Virus record (IMG/VR): IMGVR_UViG_3300028228_000176
Location: 1-64,000 of that record
Length of the DNA stretch: 64,000 nucleotides
Source: a virus
Direction: 5' to 3' (one strand)
The notes beneath the pieces are model-generated. The model was not told the origin of the DNA, did not search any database, and saw only the letters and a list, made by a program, of their open reading frames with translations. Below are positions 53,706 through 62,988 of this stretch, one piece after another. The translations under genes and the position numbers were made by a program. Numbering within the stretch: position 1 is the first letter of the stretch; the number at the start of each line of letters is the position of its first letter.

Positions 53706-54578
53706 ATGGCATTAAATTATACATATCCAGTAAAGGGTACACCATCGTCAAATGATGAGATATTAATTATAGATAGTCAATCACCAAACATTAACGCAAC
53801 TAAGAAAGTTAGTGTTGCAAGTGTATTGGCTCTTGGTACTGGAGAAGACCCAGGAGTTCAGACATTCCAAGCTACAAATAGTACCTTTATTACATACACA
53901 CCTAATACAGCATCGACAGGTTCTGTTACATTAACTGGTGCTCTTTCAGCTACTGGTACAGCAGGTGCTACAACGTTCCTTAGAGGGGATAATACTTGGT
54001 CTACTGCTATTACCGCAGTTAGTGCTTCCATAGGCTCACCTATTAGTGTATCTACTACAAGTGGAGTTGCTACAGTAGGGTTTACTGGAGCGTTGGCTAT
54101 TGCTAATGGTGGTACAGCTTTAACAAGTGTAGGTACAAGTGGTCAAGTACTTGTTTCTAACGGTACTGCATTGGCTTATGGCACACCAACAGATACTACT
54201 AAGCTACCTTTAGCTGGTGGAGCAATGACTGGTGCTGTTACAGGTAATCAGGCAGTGACTGCGTTTAGACCATATGCAACTATTGCTGGAACATCTGTTA
54301 CATTGACAGACGCAGAGATAGGTAAATTACTTATTACATCTAGTTCAAGTACTGTAACATTGACAATACCAGCAGATGCAGCATCAACAACATTCCCTTT
54401 AGGTACTGAGATGGATTTCTTTCAGAATGGTTCAGGTACAGTTAGTGTAGTAGGTGCAGCAGGTGTTTCTATTAATGGAGTTACCGCAGGAGTTGGTGTA
54501 ACAATAACAGCCAGATATGGTGGATTATCAATAAAAACTATAGCAGCCAATACTTGGATTGCAGTAGGTAAGATATAA
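53706..54578 (+). CDS. Tail fibre / head-fibre-like protein
   Basis: 290 residues rich in Thr/Ser/Gly/Ala. Contains GTAGATTFLRGDNTWSTAIT (about 83-102) and GGTALTSVGTSGQVLVSNGT, repeat types found in many phage fibre proteins, and a C-terminal beta domain ending WIAVGKI. Likely a trimeric fibre shaft with a small head. Exact attachment (capsid or tail) is unknown. Confidence 0.6.
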   Translation: MALNYTYPVKGTPSSNDEILIIDSQSPNINATKKVSVASVLALGTGEDPGVQTFQATNSTFITYTPNTASTGSVTLTGALSATGTAGATTFLRGDNTWSTAITAVSASIGSPISVSTTSGVATVGFTGALAIANGGTALTSVGTSGQVLVSNGTALAYGTPTDTTKLPLAGGAMTGAVTGNQAVTAFRPYATIAGTSVTLTDAEIGKLLITSSSSTVTLTIPADAASTTFPLGTEMDFFQNGSGTVSVVGAAGVSINGVTAGVGVTITARYGGLSIKTIAANTWIAVGKI

Positions 54579-54588
54579 ATATAAATAT

Positions 54589-55364
54589 ATGTTTGGAGCA
54601 GGATTTGGAAATGCAGCAAGTGGTACGCCTATAAATGCCATACTTGCTTACAGCCCACACAACGTTTGGGATTCAGAACACATAACACAAGGTGGTGGAG
54701 TATTTGAACTTAGTGACTACAATATCGTAGGTACTAAGATTAACTTGAAAGCAGATACAGCTTTAAGTATACCAGAAATTAGTAACTGGGCAGCAAAGTC
54801 TGGTGTGCCATCTGTTATATTTAATGGTACTGGAAACATGGTGTATAATACAGGTATTGAGGCAGCAGAGTTTAGAGAAAGCGATAGCACTGGTGTATAT
54901 GTTTCTGTATTTAAAAGATTAGATACAGGTACAAATAGAAATTTATTTTTATTAACATCGACAAATGGAGACATCACCAATAAATCAATAAACCAAACAA
55001 TAAACGCATCTTCTGATTCATTTGAGCAGCAGTTTAAAGATGCTTCTGCTAGTAGAGATAACGTTTCTTTTGGTTCGTCTACGGTAGTAAAAATGATGCA
55101 AATGTTTTCGCTGTTTCCTTTGACGGAGATGGAGTCTACAAGTTTAATGTAAATGGTTCTAATGATACACCTATAACAGTTACTACTGAGTCAAGATGGT
55201 TTAATTCAGTTTTAGATAAGAATAACGTAGCGATTGGTGGATTGATTGGTTCATCTAATTTATATGCAAATATAGAATGGTGCTTTACAGGGTACTTTCC
55301 TTATGTAAGCGATGACACTACATTAGAAATAATATCAGTATTAAAAAGCAAATACGGAGTTTAA
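54589..55364 (+). CDS. Lectin-like adhesin 1 (one frameshift)
   Basis: About 258 residues. AILAYSPHNVWDSEHITQGG then GTKINLKADTALSIPEISNW resemble the N-terminal part of the paralogue at 55730-56508. The frame breaks near 55090 (A-run); restored, it runs DANVFAVSFDGDGVYKFNVN to SVLKSKYGV. The fold is probably a concanavalin/LamG-like jelly roll, suiting a receptor-binding protein. Confidence 0.5.
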
Positions 55365-55430
55365 GGTAAAGAACTATTTGCGGTTGTTTATTCTGAAAAT
55401 TAAAAACAAAAAACAAATAAATAAATAAAA

Positions 55431-55730
55431 ATGGCAAACTCAAGCAAGGGTGTAAACCCTAGTAGATTAATCGGTATATTTGGTTCTAAATATCTAAATG
55501 TAGCAGAACACACGTCAGTAAATGCTTACGCTTTTATTGCTCAAGAAGACACTGAGTTAAGCGTACTTCTTGGTGGTGATGCAAGTACTGCAATAGCAAC
55601 AGATGATTACTTAACAGCAATGTCGCTAGGTAGTGTTACGTTAAAACAAGGGGCGTTAATACAAGCGCCACAAGGGGAATTGTTCCAGTCTATTACAATA
55701 GATTATGGAGCGTTAATCGTTTATAAATAA
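55431..55730 (+). CDS. Small structural protein between two adhesins
   Basis: 99 residues, beta-rich (NAYAFIAQEDTELSVLLGGD; TLKQGALIQAPQGELFQSIT), no membrane segment. Its last base overlaps the start of the next gene. May be a capsid decoration or fibre-connector protein; inferred from place and composition. Confidence 0.5.
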   Translation: MANSSKGVNPSRLIGIFGSKYLNVAEHTSVNAYAFIAQEDTELSVLLGGDASTAIATDDYLTAMSLGSVTLKQGALIQAPQGELFQSITIDYGALIVYK

Positions 55731-56508
55731 TGCCGTTTATATCAGCATCGGCAATAACCCCATATAACAGTATAAGGGGAGGAGCCGCAGGAGAAGCACT
55801 TGACCCTATACTTGCATACTCCCCTTATAATGTTTGGGATTCCGAACACGTTACGATAGATGGGGATGTTACAACTGTATTAGATTACAATAATGTCGGG
55901 GCAAAATTAAATATGGTTAACCCTTCCGCTGCAACTCAGCCCGAACTCATAACAAACGATTCGTCTTTTAATAATAAACCATTTTTAAGGTTTAGTGGAA
56001 CTGATTATTTAGAAAATTCAATCATTAATTATAGAAGTTCTGACAGTACTGGTATTGTTGCAGGAGTAATGAGAGTGAATAGCGGTTCTGGCATTTACCC
56101 ATTAACAAGCAGTTCATCCACAGTATCAAACGCATATTGGGGTAGAACAATAAAAACCTCCAATAAATTTTCGGTTTTAGCATACAACACAATATCTGAG
56201 AGGTCTTACGTTCAAGACAATGAAATTATACCCAATGGTGTTTTTCTTTTTGCTATGGTGTGGATGGCTCTGATACATTTATTATACTAAACGCAATAAA
56301 TAATGGTGTTACTTATATTCAAGAAATACCATCAGGAAATACATCTGCTTGGTTAGATAGTGTAGATGCAAGAGATGACCTTAAAATTGGGGCATTAGGC
56401 ACTGATGGAAGTAATGTAGACATAGCAAATGTAGGGTATTACCCATACACAAGCATTGCTGACGCTATAAGTTTATCTAATGTTTTAAAAACCAAATACG
56501 GAATATGA
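55730..56508 (+). CDS. Lectin-like adhesin 2 (one frameshift)
   Basis: About 259 residues. DPILAYSPYNVWDSEHVTID and YNNVGAKLN match the paralogue at 54589. The frame breaks near 56250 in a T-run; restored, it reads CYGVDGSDTFIILNAINNGV and ends VLKTKYGI. The two genes look like diverged copies of one adhesin, possibly giving two receptor specificities. Confidence 0.5.
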
Positions 56509-56738
56509 TGAATAAAATTAACGGTTGGATATTACCAACAATAGAAAAGTACGAAGAAAAGCAGTTGGAGTTGGGTTTGCGTTATAATATTAACTCAGCA
56601 AGATATGCGGGAAGGCTAATCAATGGAGCAACAGTTCCAGATGTTGAATTAGTAAAAGGTGGGTTTTTTATGCGAGATATTAGAAACTTAGGAACTGACG
56701 ATATTTTATTATCAGATATAAAGCAATCGCCAGAGTAA
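56505..56738 (+). CDS. Small protein downstream of adhesins
   Basis: 77 residues (MMNKINGWILPTIEKYEEKQ; PDVELVKGGFFMRDIRNLGT). Overlaps the adhesin stop by 4 bp (ATGA), so it may be a fibre-assembly helper. No family recognised. Confidence 0.45.
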   Translation: MMNKINGWILPTIEKYEEKQLELGLRYNINSARYAGRLINGATVPDVELVKGGFFMRDIRNLGTDDILLSDIKQSPE

Positions 56739-56795
56739 ATATAAAAACAATCTATCTAATCTAATTTACTCTATGACATAACTAAAAAAACACAC

Positions 56796-57068
56796 ATGGA
56801 TAGCGAAAACATTATATTAGTAGTAGTTGGATTAGCTAGTGCGTTTGGAATTAAAGAAATTTGGAGTATTGTAAAAAAGAAAATGGATATAAACCATTCT
56901 ATTTCGTCAAGCCAAAGTAATTACAAGCAGAAAAGAATTGAGGAATTAGAAGACGAGCTGAAAGAGGCGAATAAAACTATACTTGAATTAACGGTTAGGG
57001 TATCTAAATTAGAAGAAAGAATGCTTCACGTTGCAAAGAATAGAGTAAAAAACAGTTCTAACGAGTAA
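56796..57068 (+). CDS. Membrane-anchored coiled-coil protein
   Basis: 90 residues: an N-terminal transmembrane helix (about residues 5-24, IILVVVGLASAFGIKEIWSI) and a C-terminal coiled coil (KRIEELEDELKEANKTILEL). The design resembles i-spanin (Rz)-type proteins or small envelope proteins, but no lysis neighbours are adjacent. Role undecided. Confidence 0.45.
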   Translation: MDSENIILVVVGLASAFGIKEIWSIVKKKMDINHSISSSQSNYKQKRIEELEDELKEANKTILELTVRVSKLEERMLHVAKNRVKNSSNE

Positions 57069-57107
57069 TAATAATATAAACAACGAAACAAACAAAAACA
57101 ATTAAAA

Positions 57108-57365
57108 ATGGGTAACGAGGTAATTAATTTAAAAACGGTATTTAGTGGTTTCAATTCTGGAACTGACCTACAACCAAAGAATACAAGAACAAACAACCAA
57201 GGAGTGAAAGTTGAAGATATTGCAGGATTTATTAAAATTGTAGCAACAGTGCCAGAAGTTTCAACTTTAATAAAAGGAGATATGTTCTTAGCATTAGATA
57301 CTAATAGATTAACAATATGCACAGTATCGGCAGAGACAGTAATACAATTTAGCAAAGACGCATAA
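57108..57365 (+). CDS. Small late protein
   Basis: 85 residues, beta-rich (VKVEDIAGFIKIVATVPEVS; DMFLALDTNRLTICTVSAET). Unknown function. Directly upstream of the chaperonin pair, separated by a 55-bp leader. Confidence 0.45.
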   Translation: MGNEVINLKTVFSGFNSGTDLQPKNTRTNNQGVKVEDIAGFIKIVATVPEVSTLIKGDMFLALDTNRLTICTVSAETVIQFSKDA

Positions 57366-57420
57366 ATCCTTTCTCTAGGCTAAAAGAGTAACATTATAAT
57401 CTAATTAAATTTAATACAGT

Positions 57421-58959
57421 ATGTCTAACGGAATCGTTAAGAATCTAAACTTCGGAGACGAAGGTAAAAATAAAGTGTTTGAGGGTATCTCAAAGTTAAC
57501 ACAAGCCGTTAGTTCCACATTAGGAGCTAGCGGTAAGTGTGTAATGCTAGAGGACGGCTCAGGCAAACCATTAATTACAAAGGATGGTGTAACAGTGGCT
57601 AATGCAGTTATACTCTTAGACCCAGTAGAAAATATGGGTGCAACGCTGTTAAAAGAAGCGGCAAGGCAAACAGTTATTGAAGCAGGCGACGGAACAACAA
57701 CAGCTACGGTATTAGCACACGCAATACTAGAAGAGGCTTTTAAAAACAAAAACTATAACTCAAGAGAGATTCGCAATGGTATAAATTCTGCCGTTGACAA
57801 AGTAGTTACATACTTAGAAAGTATCTCACATAGCGTCACTGGTTCTATGTTAACTGAAGTTGCTACAATATCATCTAACAATGACGTAGAGCTTGGAGCT
57901 TTAATTGCTAAGGCTTTTGAAGACGTTGGCGAGAATGGTGTAGTTAGTATGGAAATATCTAACGACGAAGAAACATCAGTAGACATTGTAGATGGCGCTT
58001 CTATTGATAAGGGGTTAAAGAATGACCACTTTATTAATAACAAAGAAAAAGGTACTTGCGAACTTAACAATCCACTTGTATTAATTGTAGAAAGCAAAAT
58101 ACCTAATGTAAGAAAAGTTCAAGGAATTTTAGAATACGTTATTAAGAATAACAAAGAATTACTTATTATTGGAGAAGCAGATGAACAGTTAGTGACTGCT
58201 TTATCAATGAATGTAAATAAAGGTAACATCAAAGCCAATATTATTGATTCCCCAGACTTTGGAATTAATAGGAAAGAAACGCTTCAAGATTTTGCTGCCT
58301 TAACTGGCGCTACAGTGATTAACGAAGACTTGGGTGACGATATAGACCTAATTGATGTTAGCCACTTAGGTACGTGCTTAAAAGCCGTTACAACAAGAGA
58401 AGATACTGTCATTCAAGTTGAAGGCACTAACGATGCTGTTGTTGGTTTAATTAAGCAAATAAAAAAGCAGATTAAAGAAACAAAGATTAACGGAAAGAAG
58501 CACCAATTAGAAAGAAGGCTATCAAGGCTTGCTGGAAAGGTTGGTGTAATAAAAGTTGGGGCTAATTCAGAGGTTGAACTCAAAGAAAAAAGCGATAGAG
58601 TTGAAGATGCAATATGTGCAACTAAAGCAGCTATAAAAGAAGGTATTGTTCCAGGAGGAGGAATTGCTTTACTCAACGCTAGTACGATTGTTTTAGGCTT
58701 AAATGCAGGTGAAGACATTTTGCTAAAAGCTATTCAGTCTCCATTCAATGTTATTATGAAAAATGCAGGGATGGAAGACTTTGAAAAACCAACCGAAGAA
58801 GGTGTAGGATATGATGTAGTAACAGGTAAAATGGTGGAGATGATTAAGTTTGGAATTATAGACCCACTACTCGTAACTAAAAGTGCTTTGAAGAATGCTG
58901 CATCTGTAGCCAATACTATTCTTGCAACTGATTGTGTAATTAATAATCTAAGAGCATGA
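57421..58959 (+). CDS. groEL: Phage-encoded GroEL-type chaperonin
   Basis: 512 residues, slightly shorter than bacterial GroEL (about 545). Contains LITKDGVTVANAV, the ATP motif GDGTTTATV (near residue 80), a GroEL-like apical domain, and VEDAICATKAAIKEGIVPGG with the conserved catalytic Asp. The C-terminal GGM tail is absent. Probably folds the phage capsid or other virion proteins, or replaces host GroEL during infection. Overlaps the co-chaperonin gene by 4 bp. Confidence 0.9.
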   Translation: MSNGIVKNLNFGDEGKNKVFEGISKLTQAVSSTLGASGKCVMLEDGSGKPLITKDGVTVANAVILLDPVENMGATLLKEAARQTVIEAGDGTTTATVLAHAILEEAFKNKNYNSREIRNGINSAVDKVVTYLESISHSVTGSMLTEVATISSNNDVELGALIAKAFEDVGENGVVSMEISNDEETSVDIVDGASIDKGLKNDHFINNKEKGTCELNNPLVLIVESKIPNVRKVQGILEYVIKNNKELLIIGEADEQLVTALSMNVNKGNIKANIIDSPDFGINRKETLQDFAALTGATVINEDLGDDIDLIDVSHLGTCLKAVTTREDTVIQVEGTNDAVVGLIKQIKKQIKETKINGKKHQLERRLSRLAGKVGVIKVGANSEVELKEKSDRVEDAICATKAAIKEGIVPGGGIALLNASTIVLGLNAGEDILLKAIQSPFNVIMKNAGMEDFEKPTEEGVGYDVVTGKMVEMIKFGIIDPLLVTKSALKNAASVANTILATDCVINNLRA

Positions 58960-59216
58960 AAGCAGTAGGGAAATACATATTAATAGAGCCTGCGAAGGAG
59001 AAGGAGTTTTCTACCAAAGGTGGGTTAATTTTAGGTGAGAACCATAGAGAAGATATAAGGTACAGAGAAGCCACCGTAAAGACAATTGGTACTATGGTAG
59101 CTGGAGTTAAAGACGAAGATGTTATCTATTACGATAGACACGCAGGGTTTGATATGGAAGTAGACAAAGTGATATATAAGGTAATAAAAGAATCAGACGT
59201 TGTAGTTGTTTTATGA
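58956..59216 (+). CDS. groES: Phage-encoded GroES-like co-chaperonin
   Basis: 86 residues. MKAVGKYILIEPAKEKEFST followed by KGGLILGENH has the mobile-loop layout of GroES, and DVIYYDRHAGFDMEVDKVIY the second strand pair, ending ESDVVVVL. It should cap the phage GroEL. The ATG overlaps the groEL stop (ATGA). Confidence 0.75.
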   Translation: MKAVGKYILIEPAKEKEFSTKGGLILGENHREDIRYREATVKTIGTMVAGVKDEDVIYYDRHAGFDMEVDKVIYKVIKESDVVVVL

Positions 59217-59660
59217 AACGTTTTAGAAGCCGATGACATAAAGGATTTAAGTCTACTAAAGCACTATAGGATAATACGCCAATGGGCTTGCAAAAACAAT
59301 GGACTAACTAACGCAGATTTAGAGTTATTAATTTACCTAGACTGCATCGGCCTCTTTAACCGACTTGATTTTATAGATGGAGTTTACTCATATAGCTGGG
59401 ATACCAGAAGGTGGTCTAAGCTAAGAGATAATGATTGGATAACGGTATTTGCTAAAAGAAATAAAACTACAACAAAGAGCAATGTGTACAAAGTTTCATT
59501 TAAAGGGAAACACTTAATTAAAAGAATGTACAAGATAATGCTTGGAGAGGAGGATATACCTACTAGTGAAAAAAGAAACGTTATAATGAAGGGGGGTAGT
59601 TACTCTCACAAAGTTTTATCAAAATCAATTAAGAACGTAAATAACGACAAAACAATATAA
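59213..59660 (+). CDS. Winged-helix-like protein (one frameshift at the start)
   Basis: About 149 residues. The start ATG at 59213 overlaps the groES stop; one missing T near 59224 joins MKRF to LEADDIKDLSLLKHYRII. Then ACKNNGLTNADLELLIYLD and SYSWDTRRWSKLRDNDWITV suggest a MarR-like winged helix with a basic C-terminus. Possibly a DNA-binding regulator of late genes. Confidence 0.5.
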
Positions 59661-59663
59661 ATT

Positions 59664-60107
59664 ATGTACAATAATAAAAAATCGCCTTTCTCTATGAAGG
59701 GAAGTTATGCTTCTGCACCTAAAATGGTTTCTCCAAACACAAAAGTTCCTATGGAACCTATGGAGGAAACAGAACAAGATAGGGCTGACAAAGAAGTTAT
59801 GTCTAGAGGAAAAGATGCTTTTGAAAAAGCTAGGACTAGAGGAGATATAGCTAAAGAAGTTAGCTTTGACTTAACAACCGCTACTTCTAAAGGAGATATG
59901 ATGGGTGCTACTATTGCAAACTTGGTAAATAAATCAAGAGCAGTTAGTGCAGCAATGCCAAAAGAAACAGAAGAATCAGTTACGGGAGAATCTTCTCTTG
60001 TAAATCTTAATAAAAAGGATAACAAAAAATCTTTTAGTTCAGGAAGAATGAACAAATCTAACTTAGTAAAATCAGATGTAAAGGTTGGTGATTTTAAAAA
60101 ATTATAA
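59664..60107 (+). CDS. Late protein, low complexity
   Basis: 147 residues, Met/Ser/Lys-rich and probably disordered (MYNNKKSPFSMKGSYASAPK; DKEVMSRGKDAFEKARTRGD). Such proteins are common in crAss-like late regions. Unknown function. Confidence 0.5.
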   Translation: MYNNKKSPFSMKGSYASAPKMVSPNTKVPMEPMEETEQDRADKEVMSRGKDAFEKARTRGDIAKEVSFDLTTATSKGDMMGATIANLVNKSRAVSAAMPKETEESVTGESSLVNLNKKDNKKSFSSGRMNKSNLVKSDVKVGDFKKL

Positions 60108-60114
60108 AATAATT

Positions 60115-60360
60115 ATGAAGAACATATTAAATCAATTAGGCTCAACTCCATTCAATGATGCTATCGACCCAATTACTGGTGCGTCAAATAAAGCAATTGG
60201 AGCAATAGAGCCAATTCAAAGACAAGTTGCAGACCCAACTGTTTCATTAGGAGAAGGTGGTTTACCAATAGAAAACCCAACTGACCTGAACTTTAACAAC
60301 GGAGCAAGAGAAATGGGTGTTATGATGTATGGTGGAAATAAAGCAAGAGGAATAAAATAA
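60115..60360 (+). CDS. Small late protein
   Basis: The ATG at 60115 (MKNILNQLGSTPFNDAIDPI) follows an A-rich leader, and the frame before it is just leader DNA. 81 residues, Gly/Asn/Pro-rich, ending GGNKARGIK. Probably disordered virion protein. Confidence 0.45.
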   Translation: MKNILNQLGSTPFNDAIDPITGASNKAIGAIEPIQRQVADPTVSLGEGGLPIENPTDLNFNNGAREMGVMMYGGNKARGIK

Positions 60361-60371
60361 AAACTATAACT

Positions 60372-60593
60372 ATGAAAAGCAATAAAATGGTGAAAACCAA
60401 AAGAATGTATGCTCCACAATCAGGACAAAATGCAATATGGGATGGCCCATTAAATGTAGATATTATGCCAAGAGGGTATGGTTCTAGTAGTGGATGCAAA
60501 GGTATTCAGTTGTTAGCTAAGAATATGCCAGCTTATATTCCAGGCCCTATCTCGCAGATAGCAAAAGGGAAGTACGGTGAAGGGATGGATTAA
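60372..60593 (+). CDS. Small late protein
   Basis: 73 residues (MKSNKMVKTKRMYAPQSGQN; CKGIQLLAKNMPAYIPGPIS). Unknown; similar in tone to the previous gene. A small Gly/Ser-rich virion protein is likely. Confidence 0.45.
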   Translation: MKSNKMVKTKRMYAPQSGQNAIWDGPLNVDIMPRGYGSSSGCKGIQLLAKNMPAYIPGPISQIAKGKYGEGMD

Positions 60594-60600
60594 CCCAATG

Positions 60601-60762
60601 GAGGACTTGAAACTTTACATTACCAATGGATTGGTAGTAATGGTAACTATGTCGGACATAGAGGTCATTTTAAAAATACTTCTATTAATAGTAACGATAG
60701 GTTACACTGCTTTTAAGTGGTATTCCTTGTTAAAAAAATATAGAAATGAAAAACATAAGTAA
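60601..60762 (+). CDS. Small membrane protein, holin candidate
   Basis: 53 residues (start ATG at 60601 is chosen because the earlier ATG at 60577 is inside the previous gene). One transmembrane helix around IEVILKILLLIVTIGYTAF, then a basic tail YRNEKHK. Its end overlaps the peptidase gene by 17 bp, which suggests a lysis role. Confidence 0.45.
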   Translation, partial: EDLKLYITNGLVVMVTMSDIEVILKILLLIVTIGYTAFKWYSLLKKYRNEKHK

Positions 60763-61207
60763 ACATTTATCTCACAAAGAAGGTGTTCGCAGTTCAACCG
60801 CAGCAAGATTAAACATAGATAACGAGCCACAAGAGACTGAATTGGAAAATATGCGTACCATATCCGAAAAGATATTTGAGCCTCTTAGAGTGCACGTGAA
60901 TGGCCCTATAAGAGTTAATAGCTTCTTTAGAAGTGTCGAGTTAAACAAAGCAGTTGGTGGGAGTTCTACTTCTCAGCATTGCAAAGGTCAAGCTTTTGAT
61001 TTAGATGACTCATACGGTAACGCTACAAATGCCGAGATGTTTGCTTTTATTAGAGAGAACTTAGACTTTGACCAAATGATTTGGGAGTTTGGGGACAATA
61101 AAAATCCTAATTGGGTTCACGTTTCGTATGTGTCTCCTAATAAGAATAGAGGTAGATGCTTAAAAGCTTACAAGGAGCATGGTAGAACTAGGTACACGAT
61201 AATATAA
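60746..61207 (+). CDS. Endolysin-type peptidase M15 (D-Ala-D-Ala / L-Ala-D-Glu class)
   Basis: 153 residues. RVNSFFRSVELNKAVGGSST then QHCKGQAFDLDDS (His and Asp zinc ligands, near residue 73) and NPNWVHVSYVS (second His) form the M15_3 zinc peptidase core. It would cut peptide bonds of peptidoglycan at lysis. No signal peptide is seen, so it needs a holin; a candidate is encoded just upstream. Confidence 0.75.
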   Translation: MKNISKHLSHKEGVRSSTAARLNIDNEPQETELENMRTISEKIFEPLRVHVNGPIRVNSFFRSVELNKAVGGSSTSQHCKGQAFDLDDSYGNATNAEMFAFIRENLDFDQMIWEFGDNKNPNWVHVSYVSPNKNRGRCLKAYKEHGRTRYTII

Positions 61208-61452
61208 TGGCATACACGCAATTTAATTCTCCATTCTTAATGACTTCTAACGAGAAGAAATCAGGAATGACATCTGCCGAGAAAGCTAAGTATAAAAGGG
61301 AAACTGGAGGGACTTTGAAGAGACCTCAGCCAGAAGGTGGCGCTAGAAAAAAATCTTATTGTGCAAGGTCGGCAGGAATTAAAAAATGCAAAACCCCAGA
61401 CGAGAAAGGTATGTGTCCTAATGACTACTCAAGAAGAAAATGGAAATGTTAA
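61207..61452 (+). CDS. Small Cys-rich protein (DUF6321-like)
   Basis: 81 residues. GMTSAEKAKYKRETGGTLKR, SYCARSAGIKKC and the end YSRRKWKC resemble the short Cys/Arg family listed as DUF6321 in several marine phages. It may bind zinc. No function known. Confidence 0.5.
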   Translation: MAYTQFNSPFLMTSNEKKSGMTSAEKAKYKRETGGTLKRPQPEGGARKKSYCARSAGIKKCKTPDEKGMCPNDYSRRKWKC

Positions 61453-61468
61453 CAGTAATAAATAAGAA

Positions 61469-61675
61469 ATGAAAAAATCAGAAAAGTACGATATTAAAGA
61501 AGCAAGCAACCAAGACTTAACTGCTTCTGCTAGAAAAAATTATTCAGAGAACGCTGAGGCTGGCTTGAAAATGATGGGTGGAACTTCAATGGGTTCTAGC
61601 TTAAAACCTATGATGAATAGTGGTTTAAAAATGTGCGGAAGTCAAGTTAGTAAACACATGAAAGCTAGCAAATAA
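61469..61675 (+). CDS. Small late protein
   Basis: 68 residues (MKKSEKYDIKEASNQDLTAS; LKPMMNSGLKMCGSQVSKHM). Met/Ser/Lys-rich and probably disordered. The next gene starts one base after the stop. Confidence 0.45.
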   Translation: MKKSEKYDIKEASNQDLTASARKNYSENAEAGLKMMGGTSMGSSLKPMMNSGLKMCGSQVSKHMKASK

Positions 61676-61676
61676 A

Positions 61677-62027
61677 ATGCCTTTTAAGTTAAATAGTGCG
61701 CCATATAATAAAGATGCTACACCTATATATGAATCAGACTTAGGGGCAGGTATTCTTGGTCAAAGCAATAACAATGGAACTATCTTAATAAACAATAAGT
61801 TAGACCCAAAGTTTCACGATGAGGTTATTAAACACGAAGAAGTTCATATTAATCAAATGTCAAGAGGAGACTTAGACTACGACGAAAAAAATATTTACTG
61901 GAAAGGAAAGGCTTACTCAAAAAGTAATGCTAAGATAGCAATGGCTAGTCCTAAAACATCTCCTTGGGAAGCTGAGGCGTATAAGAAATCAGGTACTAAA
62001 TATAAAGATAAAAAATACAATGTCTAA
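61677..62027 (+). CDS. HExxH-containing putative metallopeptidase-like protein
   Basis: 116 residues. DEVIKHEEVHINQ carries HEEVH (near residue 52), and SPWEAEAYKK downstream provides a possible third ligand (Glu). This is the layout of small zinc peptidases, but the protein is much shorter than most. It may act on cell wall or virion proteins. Stop overlaps the next start. Confidence 0.45.
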   Translation: MPFKLNSAPYNKDATPIYESDLGAGILGQSNNNGTILINNKLDPKFHDEVIKHEEVHINQMSRGDLDYDEKNIYWKGKAYSKSNAKIAMASPKTSPWEAEAYKKSGTKYKDKKYNV

Positions 62028-62465
62028 GAAATTTAAAGATACAAAGCTAGGTGTTTTTCTAGGTAAGACGGCTCCTCATATTTTAACAATAGCAGGTGAT
62101 TTATTACCCGATGCAGGAGTTCTAGGAATAGTTAAAAACTTAATTGAAACAGACAAGACTATTAGCCCTAAAGATAAAGCCGAAGCACTTAGCCAAGCTA
62201 AAGAGATGTATCAGTTAGAAATAGCGGATAGGGACTCTGCAAGAAGCAGAGAGGTTGAAGTAAAAAAGCAGGTAGCAAAGATATTATGATGGTAGCTACT
62301 GGTCTTGTAGGTTTGTTATCTTTTATTTTTATTATCTATGCCGTAGTGTACGAACCTTCGGTTATGGAAAATGATTTATTTGTTCACTTAATGGGTATGA
62401 TAGAAGGTGTTGTTATCAGCAACATATTTGCTTATTACTATGGCACAAGTTCGGACAAACAATAA
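62020..62465 (+). CDS. Holin-like protein, GTA_holin_3TM type (one frameshift)
   Basis: About 148 residues. Helical N-terminal region (MSKKFKDTKLGVFLGKTAPH), then EMYQLEIADRDSARSREVEV. The frame stops at 62289, but one indel near 62280 joins it to VATGLVGLLSFIFIIYAVVY and VISNIFAYYYGTSSDKQ. Two to three membrane segments and the last motif are typical of the GTA_holin_3TM family. Probably forms the lysis pore. Confidence 0.6.
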
Positions 62466-62512
62466 AACATAGGTAATAATATTAGTAAGATAATCTAATC
62501 AAATTTAATGCA

Positions 62513-62755
62513 ATGAGAATAACTGACGAGGAACTAGAAGAAATCAGAGAGCAGCAAACTAAAATATCCCAAATTAAACAGGATTTAGGAACGCTAGAGA
62601 TAAGAAAACACGAAATAATGGGTGTGTTAATGAATATTGACAAAGAAGTTGAAGAAACCAAAACTATCCTTGAGGACAAGTATGGTCGTGTTAACATCAA
62701 TCTTGACGACGGTTCTTATACGGACGTTGAGGGTGAGGAATTAAAATCTAAGTAA
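62513..62755 (+). CDS. Small coiled-coil late protein
   Basis: 80 residues: a coiled coil (LEEIREQQTKISQIKQDLGT; NIDKEVEETKTILEDKYGR) and a short beta end. Unknown role. Overlaps the next gene by one base. Confidence 0.5.
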   Translation: MRITDEELEEIREQQTKISQIKQDLGTLEIRKHEIMGVLMNIDKEVEETKTILEDKYGRVNINLDDGSYTDVEGEELKSK

Positions 62756-62985
62756 TGAGTAGTGTTATAAGAAAAATCAGCATAGGTTCTGATTACAAAA
62801 ATGATGCAATGCACTACGCTGTAAGTCAGCAAGTGTACGGAGGTCACGAAATATCTAACATTCTCTTTGATGAGAAAGATAATTCTTATAACATCTACAT
62901 CATAAAAAACGATGAGGTTCTTCCTTGGAAAAAGTTTAATAGCAATATGGCGGTGTCCATAGAGTACGATTTGCAGTATAGGTAG
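62755..62985 (+). CDS. Small late protein
   Basis: 76 residues (MSSVIRKISIGSDYKNDAMH; NSYNIYIIKNDEVLPWKKFN). This short alpha/beta protein type recurs upstream of terminase genes in related Bacteroidota phages. Function unknown. Confidence 0.5.
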   Translation: MSSVIRKISIGSDYKNDAMHYAVSQQVYGGHEISNILFDEKDNSYNIYIIKNDEVLPWKKFNSNMAVSIEYDLQYR

Positions 62986-62988
62986 CGT

